Shown one piece after another: positions 1-6,864 of a DNA stretch of 13,355 bases. Location of the stretch: positions 1 through 13,355 of the forward strand of contig JBBDXJ010000301.1 of NCBI GenBank assembly GCA_040902445.1. Direction: 5' to 3'. Below the pieces are notes generated by a model, which saw only the letters and a list, made by a program, of their open reading frames with translations, made no database searches and was not told where the DNA came from. Both the position numbers and the translations under genes were made by a program. The stretch comes from Chryseosolibacter sp040902445. Lineage in GTDB: Bacteria > Bacteroidota > Bacteroidia > Cytophagales > Cyclobacteriaceae. The stretch's first letter is position 1. Every line of letters starts with the position of its first letter.

Positions 1-647
1 GCGTTAACGGAGGCGACGTGCCACTAAAGAAATTTCCGCGCTTTCCAGATAGTGAAGATGAAGATAACTTTATCTATCCGTTCCTTTCCAAAAGGAAAAC
101 TGAATATTATGATACTACGATAAGTCAAGAACAATCCTTCAAGGTGGAAGAAGGGTTAAGAAATCTTGCGGCAAAAATTAAGAAGATAGAAAATCCGTCG
201 CATCCTCGGAACCGTGAGTTTAACAGCCTGTGTGATGATATTTTAGGATTTAGGATTGGTACACTCGCAATTGGTGAGTCACATATGGGGATGGAGGCAG
301 GAATATATGTAGGACATACATCAATGATCCCACTAAAAGCAATGGGGGATGGAGTTGCCACTATCGTTGGATTCATTGTTACTCTGCTTACTGAGGATAA
401 AAAACTCTATTTAGTTGAAGAACTCGAAAATGATATACATCCCAAAGCTCTGAAGAAATTATTAACTCTGATTGAGAAGAAGTCAACGAATAATCAGTTT
501 TTGATTTCAACTCATTCTCATATTGTATTAAAATATCTGGGCATTATACCTGAAGCTAAGATATTTTATACCGAGTGGACGACTGTGAATGATGTCCCAA
601 CTTCCACCGTTAAGGAAATTGAAAATCGGCCAGAAGACACTGTCTGA
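1..647 (+). CDS. AAA-family ATPase, C-terminal part (5' end outside window)
   Basis: The frame is open to the left edge, so the GTG at 18 is probably not the real start; at least 209 residues are visible and the Walker A region lies upstream of the window. Seen directly: an ABC-like signature region (AMGDGVATIVGF, about residues 108-119), a Walker B variant (LYLVEELENDIHP) with the D-loop-like NDIHP, and an H-switch (STHSHIVL). These are the C-terminal nucleotide-binding half of AAA_21/OLD-like ATPases, which act as stand-alone or toxin/defence-associated ATPases. Many relatives continue past this point into a TOPRIM-like or other C-terminal domain; here the frame stops soon after IENRPED, so the protein may be truncated or be a short variant. 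It faces away from the sulfur genes and shows no link to them. Confidence 0.7.
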   Translation, partial: VNGGDVPLKKFPRFPDSEDEDNFIYPFLSKRKTEYYDTTISQEQSFKVEEGLRNLAAKIKKIENPSHPRNREFNSLCDDILGFRIGTLAIGESHMGMEAGIYVGHTSMIPLKAMGDGVATIVGFIVTLLTEDKKLYLVEELENDIHPKALKKLLTLIEKKSTNNQFLISTHSHIVLKYLGIIPEAKIFYTEWTTVNDVPTSTVKEIENRPEDTV

Positions 648-754
648 TATCACCTTTGTTCAATGGCTCGTTCTGGGGACATCAAATACGAAGCGCAAAA
701 TCAATTTTTCGTTGTGACTAACCTTATATTTTTACGAACACAACCCATCGGTAA
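648..754. other. Convergent intergenic gap
   Basis: This 107-bp stretch lies between the 3' ends of the ATPase (+) and the MBL-rhodanese gene (-). Only a weak inverted repeat is seen (GTTGTG at 712-717 against CACAAC at 740-745, with an A/T-rich loop). No convincing terminator with a T-tract and no further coding frame were found. Confidence 0.4.
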
Positions 755-2161
755 TTAATTCTCCTGCACCACTTCGTTTCCTGATTGCGTCCATTCATTC
801 ATTCCACCAGAATAGTTCTTTATATTTTTGAACCCATGCTTGGCAAGAATTGAATATCCGATAGTTGCGCGATCACCTGACTGACAGTGTATCACAACCT
901 GTTGATCCTTCTTGATCTTATCAAGGTTCTTCTCCAAGGTGCCAACAAACAAGTTGTCTGTACCCTTGATATGGCCTGATTTATATTCAGAAGCTCCTCT
1001 AAGATCAACGATCTGTGTATGATTTGTTTTAAGAATGTTCTTAAACTCATGCATCGTGACAATTTCGCTTTCCAAAAGAGTTCCGCCTTCATTAAGCCAA
1101 CCTTGAACACCATCTACGTATCCCATAATGTTGTCCATCCCAATGCGCATCAGCTTTCTCGTAAGATCATCGAGTTTTGACTCTTCAGCAATAAGTATGA
1201 ATGGTTGTTGGTAAGAGACAAACCAACCCATCCACGTCGCAAATGCATTGTTTCCCTGAATGTTGATTGTACCTGGTATAAAGCCTTTCGCGAACTCAGC
1301 TTTCATTCTAGTATCGATCACTTTCACGCCTTTCTTCAAGGCCGCTTTCAATTGATCAATTGAAAGCTTATTCAGCTTCGGAACCTCGGTCAATAATGGC
1401 CTGTCAATTTTGTTCAGTTTCTTCATCATTGCAAAATATTTCGGTGGCTCAGGTTGGTCTTCGAGCAAATACTTCGCGAATCCTTTCTCATCACTTTCGT
1501 ATTGGAACGCCCAGTTGCGAATCTTCTCATAGCCAACGGTTGAACTAGGTACTGCACCCAAGGCTTTTCCACATGCGGACCCAGCACCGTGTCCCGGCCA
1601 TACCTGAATGTAATCTGGTAGTTTCGAGAAACGCCTCAGGGACTTGAACATCTGCTTCGCTCCAGCATCTTGTGTGCCAATCATACCCGCAGCTTTTTCA
1701 AGAAGGTCAGGTCTGCCAATATCACCAACGAAAACGAAGTCTCCAGTAAACAACATAACAGGGTTGTCTGAGGCAGGAACGTCCGTAAGAAGAAAACTTA
1801 TACTTTCTGGTGTATGCCCTGGCGTATGAATGACTTCGATCCGGAGGTTTCCGATTTTAAATTCATCACTGTCTTTCAGCCCCACGTGAGGGAACTCGTA
1901 TTGCCAATCTGGACCACCTTCATCTGAAAGGTATAGCTTCGCGCCTGTGAGTGCAGCAAGCTCACGTGATCCAGACAGGAAGTCTGCGTGGATATGCGTT
2001 TCGGCAATGTGCGTGATCTCCATGTTATTCTGTTTAGCGATTTCCAAATAGGTGTCGACATCACGTTTCGGGTCAATCACCATTGCTACGCCAGAATTCT
2101 GACATCCTATAAAGTAGCTGGCTTGAGCCAGGCTTTTGTCATATACATGTTGAAAGAACAT
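755..2161 (-). CDS. MBL-fold persulfide dioxygenase-like protein fused to two rhodanese domains
   Basis: About 468 residues from the ATG at 2161. Residues 1-240 are a metallo-beta-lactamase fold of the ETHE1/persulfide dioxygenase type: THIHADF (H56, H58, D60), HTPGHT (H116), FTGD (D141) and a WPGHG loop (H191). The HxHxDH motif has Phe (F61) at the last position, which fits enzymes using one iron through the His56/His116/Asp141 set. Residues about 270-360 form a rhodanese fold without a catalytic Cys; residues about 365-468 form a second rhodanese with an intact loop, CQSGDRA (C426). Known relatives oxidise a persulfide with O2 to sulfite; the active rhodanese can load or pass on sulfane sulfur. 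Cytoplasmic, with no signal peptide. A longer reading from a TTG at 2185 is rejected because that codon lies inside the predicted -7 element. It is transcribed alone from the promoter at 2183-2226. Confidence 0.88.
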   Translation of the reverse strand: MFFQHVYDKSLAQASYFIGCQNSGVAMVIDPKRDVDTYLEIAKQNNMEITHIAETHIHADFLSGSRELAALTGAKLYLSDEGGPDWQYEFPHVGLKDSDEFKIGNLRIEVIHTPGHTPESISFLLTDVPASDNPVMLFTGDFVFVGDIGRPDLLEKAAGMIGTQDAGAKQMFKSLRRFSKLPDYIQVWPGHGAGSACGKALGAVPSSTVGYEKIRNWAFQYESDEKGFAKYLLEDQPEPPKYFAMMKKLNKIDRPLLTEVPKLNKLSIDQLKAALKKGVKVIDTRMKAEFAKGFIPGTINIQGNNAFATWMGWFVSYQQPFILIAEESKLDDLTRKLMRIGMDNIMGYVDGVQGWLNEGGTLLESEIVTMHEFKNILKTNHTQIVDLRGASEYKSGHIKGTDNLFVGTLEKNLDKIKKDQQVVIHCQSGDRATIGYSILAKHGFKNIKNYSGGMNEWTQSGNEVVQEN

Positions 2162-2182
2162 ATCAGTTAGTTTTATTTTAGT

Positions 2183-2226
2183 CAAAGTTCGGTAGTTCCG
2201 TAATTGTTTTCAGTGACTGTTGTTAC
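2183..2226 (-). promoter_or_regulatory. Crp-type operator plus -7 element for the MBL-rhodanese gene
   Basis: The palindrome read on the minus strand is GTAACAACAGTCAC (2213-2226). A -7-like element, GAACTTTG, occupies 2190-2183. The palindrome centre (2219.5) is 29.5 bp from the first base of the -7 element, the same as at four other promoters in the window. The leader to the ATG at 2161 is then about 15-20 nt. On the plus strand a further copy of CAGTGAC (2228-2234) repeats the one at 2211-2217 with 17-bp spacing, giving an extra half-site. Confidence 0.75.
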
Positions 2227-2238
2227 ACAGTGACAGTT

Positions 2239-2565
2239 TTATTTCGGCCAGTTGCCTACGCCTCCTATTAGGTTGTGGACGTTAAATCCTTGTGCTGCCA
2301 TATTACTGCATGCCTGACCACTCCGGTTGCCACTTCTACAAAAGAGGAAGTAGTCTTTACCTTTGTCAAGAGCACTTACTTGTTGTTGAAACTCAGGTGA
2401 CAGGATGTCAATGTTCTGCGCGTTCTTTAATGAACCGGAAGCAAATTCCGCGGCCGTTCTAACATCGATTAGTACCGGCTGCTTACTTTTGGTATACGCG
2501 TCTTTGAACTCTTTCCCGACAAGCGATTTGTAAGCCTTCGTGTCTGTTGAAACTAGATTAATCAT
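2239..2565 (-). CDS. Single-domain rhodanese (thiosulfate/persulfide sulfurtransferase)
   Basis: 108 residues from the ATG at 2565, the usual size of a stand-alone rhodanese. Seen: the VLIDVRTAAEFASGSL region (the conserved Asp-x-Arg and the Glu-Phe-x-x-Gly motif) and the active-site loop CRSGNRS with catalytic Cys at about residue 76, followed by the typical NLIGGVGNW C-terminal motif. No signal peptide or lipobox, so it is cytoplasmic. It would accept sulfane sulfur on the Cys and pass it to a thiol or to the neighbouring MBL-rhodanese protein. It is separated from the LysE gene by 198 bp containing its own promoter, a leader hairpin and a second operator-like site, so it is transcribed separately, although readthrough into the next gene is possible. 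Confidence 0.88.
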   Translation of the reverse strand: MINLVSTDTKAYKSLVGKEFKDAYTKSKQPVLIDVRTAAEFASGSLKNAQNIDILSPEFQQQVSALDKGKDYFLFCRSGNRSGQACSNMAAQGFNVHNLIGGVGNWPK

Positions 2566-2595
2566 ATTCTGTAGCTTTATTTTTCATCAATTTTG

Positions 2596-2614
2596 GATAA
2601 GGATTTTCCTTATC
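2596..2614 (-). promoter_or_regulatory. Hairpin in the rhodanese leader
   Basis: A perfect 7-bp stem, GATAAGG-(5 nt)-CCTTATC, lies between the predicted -7 element (2633-2626) and the ATG at 2565, so it should form near the 5' end of the transcript. There is no T-run after it on the minus strand, which argues against a terminator. A stabilising 5' stem or a protein site is possible. Confidence 0.4.
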
Positions 2615-2625
2615 GTTTCTTCTTA

Positions 2626-2669
2626 CGAAGTTCGTCTTTCGATTTCAGTGATTCCGTGACTCGAGTCAC
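2626..2669 (-). promoter_or_regulatory. Crp-type operator plus -7 element for the small rhodanese gene
   Basis: This is the most symmetrical operator of the set: GTGACTCGAGTCAC (2656-2669), a perfect palindrome. The element at 2633-2626 reads GAACTTCG, one base away from the GAACTTTG found upstream of the MBL-rhodanese gene. The centre-to-box offset is again 29.5 bp. The predicted leader is about 55 nt, longer than at the other promoters, and holds the hairpin at 2596-2614. Confidence 0.7.
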
Positions 2670-2733
2670 AGAGCTTTGAAAGTTTATGAAAGGCGAACTA
2701 GCAATACAACAGAAGAAAGTGAGCAACAATTCT

Positions 2734-2747
2734 GTGATAAAGATCAC
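2734..2747. promoter_or_regulatory. Orphan Crp-type palindrome
   Basis: GTGATAAAGATCAC matches the E. coli CRP core (GTGA-N6-TCAC, here with T and A at the inner positions) and lies just beyond the LysE stop codon. No -7-like element stands at the 29.5-bp distance on either strand. Its centre is 78 bp upstream of the rhodanese operator centre, so it may be an accessory upstream site for that promoter, or a short hairpin at the end of the LysE transcript. Confidence 0.45.
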
Positions 2748-2763
2748 AAAGCTAAGCAGGTCA

Positions 2764-3375
2764 CTAGCTGCTAAAATATCTGATAAGGCCAACCGTACCA
2801 AGCACAAGCAACACCGCACCTGGAATCATTCGGATAAGCTTACTTTGTTGGAATACACCAGATACCTTTTGGGACATCACTGCAAGGATGGTTAATAGAA
2901 TCATGACACCCACAGATGTACCAAAGACATAACTATGAATCAGCCATCCAGAAGTGAGGTCTATCCAGCCCTCAACTTTCAAGTAAGCAGTCACCGCGAT
3001 CCAAAAAGGGATAGCCTGTGGATTCAGTACACTTAATACAAATCCTCGCCTGAATCCACTTTGCTGGAACTTGACAGAGAATGTAGAGGGCTTGCGCGCG
3101 GACCACAAGTTCATGACACCAATTGCAATCATCACCAGCGCGCCTGTAAGTTGAAAGTTCTCAGCAATTGCCGGAGACGAAGTCAGCCAATTTTCGAAGA
3201 CAACGGCGATCCATGCATATAGGTATTCCACCATGGCAACTGCCAAAGCAAAACGCAAGGCGGTTCTAACCTTGTTCTCTAAGGCAAGTTGGAGAACTAG
3301 AATATTGAGTGTGCCAGGAGGGATAGAGCCGACAAAACTGAAAACTAAACCAACGATGAAAACCTGTGCTATCAT
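2764..3375 (-). CDS. LysE/RhtB-family membrane exporter
   Basis: 203 residues, a normal length for the LysE superfamily. The N-terminal segment carries the family hallmark SIPPGTLNILVLQLA, followed by about five further hydrophobic segments (near residues 40-65, 75-95, 120-135, 145-170 and 180-200); a conserved NPQAIPFWIAV loop is seen in the middle. LysE proteins export amino acids or other small solutes across the inner membrane. The gene begins 4 bp after the SoxB-like gene stops, so it is the last gene of the same operon. This context suggests a sulfur compound or sulfur-containing amino acid as substrate, but nothing in the sequence shows which. Confidence 0.8.
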   Translation of the reverse strand: MIAQVFIVGLVFSFVGSIPPGTLNILVLQLALENKVRTALRFALAVAMVEYLYAWIAVVFENWLTSSPAIAENFQLTGALVMIAIGVMNLWSARKPSTFSVKFQQSGFRRGFVLSVLNPQAIPFWIAVTAYLKVEGWIDLTSGWLIHSYVFGTSVGVMILLTILAVMSQKVSGVFQQSKLIRMIPGAVLLVLGTVGLIRYFSS

Positions 3376-3379
3376 CCTA

Positions 3380-5173
3380 TTATCTGAATTCGTATCCGAC
3401 TCCCGTTAGCTGCGTCAACAAGGTGCCCGGGGCATCGGTAGCTGTGGCACGGCCTTCAAGCTTTGGAGAAATAGGAGAGTGAATGGCGAGATATTCTTCA
3501 ATCGCTTTATGCAGAGTAATTCCGAGAACTCTCGGCTCTTTTACATTTTCCATTCTGCAAAGAGTTGTATCGGGATCTCCATCTCTTTCGCACGCCACCA
3601 CCGTATAAGTTTTTTTTAAATCGATCGGCTCACCTTTTACTTTTATCCAGTTGACGCGTTTTCCCTTTACATTCCCAATTGTAAAGTTCAATTCCATTCC
3701 TTTGAATCTCACTAACCACCCGCCAAGTCGTCTGGCCGGGTCTTTGGCAAATGCATTGTGCAATTCCGTTTCAAAGTATTCCCAGAGCTGCTTCCCGGTT
3801 ACTTTACCTTGTTTTGCCTGGCTATCATCCGGCATCATGCTCCACAGAAAATCAACTGTGATTTCCGCTTCGCCGGTCTTTGGATCGGGGACTAAAGGTG
3901 GACAAAATCTAAATCCATTACTCAATGCGATATCAGGATTAAATTTCCACATGATGGCGTCAGTCAGAAAATTGTCCATTGGGGTTTCGATCACATAATA
4001 CCTTACCAAAGGTGTTTTGGTTGTTCCAATAACACGGTCGACCGTCTCTCTATAAGGTTCTCTGACCTTGCCGACAAGCGCTTTCATTTCAGCGTCTTCT
4101 TTGTACCGGTCTGGATCGACATCAAGAAGCTGATATGATTGTTCTTTTACTTCTCCATCTTCCATTACGAGATCAAGCTTTGCTACAAATGATCCAAAGG
4201 CACCCGGCTCGGTGACTTTTGCATATTCGCGCTGTAAAGGTTGTCTTACGCGCTCATGTGTGTCTGCACCAAGAATGTAATTAACACCTTTTACGAAAGA
4301 CATATCGGCAAGTCCTACTTGTTGCGCGAGCCCCATGTGCGTGAGGAGAATCACCATGTCACACTTCTCATACTTTCTCAACACTTTGATGTATTTAGCA
4401 ACATTCTTTTCAGGATGAGTAAAAGTAATCCCCTGACTGTATGCAGGCGATTGACGTTTTGCTGTGAGCGGGTCATTGTATCCTATGAACCCGATCTTAA
4501 ATCCGCCAATTTGTTTGATAAAGTATGGAGGAAAAATTAGATCGCCTTCTTTGTTATCGGGTAACTCGTGATACATATTGGCACACACCTTACTGGCTGT
4601 ATAGCCAAACATATCTTCCATCATCATCTCTTTGCCATACACCACTTCCCAGTTCCCGGGCAAAATCAGATCATAGCCAAGATTGTTCATGAGAGGCACA
4701 ATGGCTTTGCCTTTACTCAAGGCAGCAACACCGCTTCCCTGGAAGCAATCACCACCATCAATCAACATTGTGTCGGGATTTTGATTGCGGAGTTCATTGA
4801 TCATCGTTTTCAGAACTGCATAACCACCTCGCTTTTTGTAGACCGGTTTTCCATCCTCAATAAAAAATTCATCATGGGTCAATAACTGGCCGTGTATGTC
4901 AGCAGTGTGCAGAATAGTTACAATATTTGCCTTGCCTTCCTTCACTGCTTTGTTTCGAAACATTGCCTCAGCTTGCTTTCCACTTTCGGGATTATTTAAG
5001 GCAGAGGCTGCCAAGGGAAGCGCGGAGCTGGCCATCGCAAAAGATAAGCTGAATTTTTTCAAAAAGGTGCGCCTGCTATTTTCAAAAGCGTTTACATGCT
5101 CGAGCCTCTGCGTTGCTGATAATGTTTCACTGTCGCAAGAATTACAACCGCACTGTGTTGGATGAATTATCAT
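3380..5173 (-). CDS. SoxB-like / 5'-nucleotidase-family metallohydrolase, Tat-exported
   Basis: 597 residues. A twin-arginine signal (SRRTFLKKF, Arg34-Arg35, then a hydrophobic stretch ending LPLAASAL) predicts folded export to the periplasm. The metallophosphatase domain (about 80-330) shows TADIHGQ (D92, H94), IDGGD (D142), LPGNWEVVYG (N174, W175), LLTHMG (H279) and GADTHE (D304, H306). In nucleotidases the third motif is GNHE; replacement of His by Trp is a SoxB-like trait. The usual GHTH motif is GADTH here. A 5'-nucleotidase C-terminal domain follows (about 385-560). SoxB hydrolyses sulfate from thiosulfate carried on SoxYZ, but no soxYZ, soxXA or soxCD lies in the window. Oddity: Cys8, Cys10 and Cys13 (CGCNSC) sit in an unusually long region ahead of the twin Arg. 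It starts 23 bp after the rhodanese lipoprotein. True activity (thiosulfohydrolase or nucleotidase) is unproven. Confidence 0.8.
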   Translation of the reverse strand: MIIHPTQCGCNSCDSETLSATQRLEHVNAFENSRRTFLKKFSLSFAMASSALPLAASALNNPESGKQAEAMFRNKAVKEGKANIVTILHTADIHGQLLTHDEFFIEDGKPVYKKRGGYAVLKTMINELRNQNPDTMLIDGGDCFQGSGVAALSKGKAIVPLMNNLGYDLILPGNWEVVYGKEMMMEDMFGYTASKVCANMYHELPDNKEGDLIFPPYFIKQIGGFKIGFIGYNDPLTAKRQSPAYSQGITFTHPEKNVAKYIKVLRKYEKCDMVILLTHMGLAQQVGLADMSFVKGVNYILGADTHERVRQPLQREYAKVTEPGAFGSFVAKLDLVMEDGEVKEQSYQLLDVDPDRYKEDAEMKALVGKVREPYRETVDRVIGTTKTPLVRYYVIETPMDNFLTDAIMWKFNPDIALSNGFRFCPPLVPDPKTGEAEITVDFLWSMMPDDSQAKQGKVTGKQLWEYFETELHNAFAKDPARRLGGWLVRFKGMELNFTIGNVKGKRVNWIKVKGEPIDLKKTYTVVACERDGDPDTTLCRMENVKEPRVLGITLHKAIEEYLAIHSPISPKLEGRATATDAPGTLLTQLTGVGYEFR

Positions 5174-5196
5174 AATTTCTTTTCAGTGTTGGATTT

Positions 5197-5589
5197 CTAT
5201 TTTGTTAATTCTTTCTGTGCGTTATTCCATGCCTTAAGTCCATCTTCCAAATGATATACTTTCTCAAAGCCGGAATCTTTCAGGACGGCTGAAGCCTTTT
5301 CGCTTCGGATTCCTGCAGCACAATACACGAAAATCGTCTTGGATTTATCCAGCTCGCTAACCTTCGCCTTGAAGTCCGATTCGTTGACATTTATTAACAG
5401 TGCACCGGGTATGTGCCCGTCAGCAAATTCCTCCGGAGTTCGTACATCCAGAATTACTTTGTCATTACTTTCCGTCAGCATCTGTTCAAATCTTTCAGGA
5501 TCTAATCCACGTTCATCGGTAGACGATGATGGGCCACAGCTTGAAACAAGTACAGTTAATGCAGTCAATATTATAATCGTCGCTTTCAT
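5197..5589 (-). CDS. Rhodanese-domain lipoprotein
   Basis: 130 residues from the ATG at 5589. The N-terminus is a lipoprotein signal: a hydrophobic run (ATIIILTALTVLV) ending in the lipobox VSSC (Cys18), then a Ser-rich linker (GPSSSTDERG). The rest is one rhodanese domain with VILDVRTPEEFADGHIPGA and the active-site loop CAAGIRS. It should be anchored in the cell envelope, facing the periplasm, the same compartment as the SoxB-like protein encoded next. This lets it act as a sulfane-sulfur carrier or acceptor for that enzyme, a role that in Sox systems belongs to SoxYZ; this last point is inference. First gene of the three-gene operon driven from 5603-5646. Confidence 0.87.
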   Translation of the reverse strand: MKATIIILTALTVLVSSCGPSSSTDERGLDPERFEQMLTESNDKVILDVRTPEEFADGHIPGALLINVNESDFKAKVSELDKSKTIFVYCAAGIRSEKASAVLKDSGFEKVYHLEDGLKAWNNAQKELTK

Positions 5590-5602
5590 AAGTTGTAAAC
5601 CA

Positions 5603-5646
5603 CAAAGGTCATTTTTGCAGGTTTAAGATTCAGTGACTTTGGTTAC
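5603..5646 (-). promoter_or_regulatory. Crp-type operator plus -7 element for the lipoprotein/SoxB-like/LysE operon
   Basis: The operator on the minus strand is GTAACCAAAGTCAC (5633-5646); the -7-like element at 5610-5603 is GACCTTTG; the offset is 29.5 bp. Only 13 nt separate the -7 element from the ATG at 5589, so the mRNA leader would be about 8 nt, nearly leaderless. Confidence 0.73.
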
Positions 5647-5655
5647 AGAGCATCC

Positions 5656-5681
5656 GGACGGGTCGAGTGTGACCTTCGTCC
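5656..5681. repeat. Hairpin upstream of the lipoprotein promoter
   Basis: GGACG+GGTC pairs with GACC+CGTCC (9 bp, 6-nt loop, TT bulge). It stands between the end of the YeeE operon and the next operator, a fitting place for a transcription stop, but no T-run follows on either strand, so it is not a textbook intrinsic terminator. Confidence 0.4.
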
Positions 5682-5751
5682 CTGACTCTTGTCGCCCAGT
5701 AATCGATCTTTGCTCTTTATTTTCAAAAGAACACGTGACATAACTAAATAA

Positions 5752-6264
5752 TTAATGTGGCAATCTATCTCTCAACAAACCATACACCCATGTACCAGCA
5801 ATAGCGCTGAGCAGCGTGACCACAACAACCACGAATCCACTTCCGATCTGCGCAAAGAGGGGTCCTGGGCATGCACCAGTCATTGCCCAACCTAGTCCAA
5901 AAATCAATGCCCCAATGATATTTCCCCAGTGAAATTTCTTTTCGTGAAATACCACGGTTTCATTTTGAGCTGTCTTGATTTTGAATTTCTTAATGAGCCA
6001 CACCGAGATCATCCCGACAATTACAGCCGTTCCGATGACACCATACATGTGGAATGAATGTAATCTGAACATTTCCTGTATACGGTACCATGAAATTACT
6101 TCTGCTTTCACAAACACAATTCCGAATAGTGCACCAAGAACCAGATACTTGAGATTGGAAGCGAATAGTTCTTCTTTTGCCACCTGATCATTTGGCGCCT
6201 CGCATTCTATCGGATGAGAAGGCTGAAACGATTCAGTGTTAGTATTATTTGTTTTGTTTTCCAT
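5752..6264 (-). CDS. YeeE/YedE-family sulfur permease half (DUF6691-like)
   Basis: 170 residues. A hydrophilic N-terminus of about 35 residues precedes four hydrophobic segments (near 38-55, 72-92, 113-132 and 140-162). The family motif GWAMTGACPGP with its conserved Cys is seen at about residues 125-135. YeeE/YedE proteins (TsuA type) carry thiosulfate across the inner membrane using conserved cysteines; many bacteria encode two half-size proteins side by side, as here. It lies 11 bp after the partner gene ending at 6276, in the same operon. The 162-bp gap after it contains the next operator and a hairpin. Thiosulfate as substrate is family-based inference; other sulfur species are possible. 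Confidence 0.83.
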   Translation of the reverse strand: MENKTNNTNTESFQPSHPIECEAPNDQVAKEELFASNLKYLVLGALFGIVFVKAEVISWYRIQEMFRLHSFHMYGVIGTAVIVGMISVWLIKKFKIKTAQNETVVFHEKKFHWGNIIGALIFGLGWAMTGACPGPLFAQIGSGFVVVVVTLLSAIAGTWVYGLLRDRLPH

Positions 6265-6275
6265 TTTTTAGTTCG

Positions 6276-6845
6276 TTAACCTACAAGTGACATGATCCAG
6301 GGAAATGCAAGATGCACCATGACAAAACCACCTATCATAAAACAACAGGTTGCTACCAGGGATGGCCATTGCAATGTTGAAAGCCCCATGATCGAGTGAC
6401 CGGAAGTACAACCACCAGCGTAGCGTGTTCCGAATCCGACCATAAAACCACCAATCACGAAGAAGATCAAACCCTTCAGGCTAAAGAGATTTTCAAAACT
6501 AAATATTGACGAAGGCATCAGGTTGTGGTCAACCCGAATGTTTAGCTCTTCAAGATCTTTTGTTGTTTCAGCAGCAACGATTATCGGATCTGGATTGCTT
6601 AAGAGTTGAGTGGCTACGAGGCCACCAATCAAAATTCCGGCAACAAAAAACAGATTCCATGCCTCTTTTTTCCAGTCGTATTTGAAAAACGAAATGTTTC
6701 CCGGAACACACGCGGCACAGATGTGTCGGAGTGAGGATGAAATTCCAAAGTGTTTGTTGCCGATTAATAGCAGTGCAGGAACCGTGAGACCAATTAAGGC
6801 TCCTGCTATATACCACGGCCAAGGTTGACGAATAATTTCTAACAT
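6276..6845 (-). CDS. YeeE/YedE-family sulfur permease half
   Basis: 189 residues, first gene of a two-gene operon. Hydrophobic segments occur near residues 10-28, 63-82, 118-136 and 155-180. The hallmark motif GFGTRYAGGCTSGHS (about 137-151) contains the conserved Cys, and a second cysteine pair (HICAACVP, about 41-48) lies in the first loop. Together with the downstream half-protein it likely forms the complete sulfur-compound channel, with conserved cysteines handing the substrate along the path as described for TsuA. Expression comes from the operator/-7 pair at 6865-6908, which begins 20 bp upstream of the ATG and overlaps the tail of the spacer after the DUF6132 gene. Confidence 0.85.
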   Translation of the reverse strand: MLEIIRQPWPWYIAGALIGLTVPALLLIGNKHFGISSSLRHICAACVPGNISFFKYDWKKEAWNLFFVAGILIGGLVATQLLSNPDPIIVAAETTKDLEELNIRVDHNLMPSSIFSFENLFSLKGLIFFVIGGFMVGFGTRYAGGCTSGHSIMGLSTLQWPSLVATCCFMIGGFVMVHLAFPWIMSLVG

Positions 6846-6864
6846 AGGTGTTTTTAGTAAAATT

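Noticed and set aside
712..745. Terminator for the MBL-rhodanese gene
   Set aside because: Only 6 bp of stem with a long loop and no T-run in the right place.
2162..2185. N-terminal extension of the MBL-rhodanese protein from a TTG
   Set aside because: The TTG lies in the predicted -7 element and the family starts at the following ATG.
4241..5165. Several plus-strand frames opposite the SoxB-like gene
   Set aside because: They mirror a gene with clear catalytic motifs on the minus strand and show no domain of their own.
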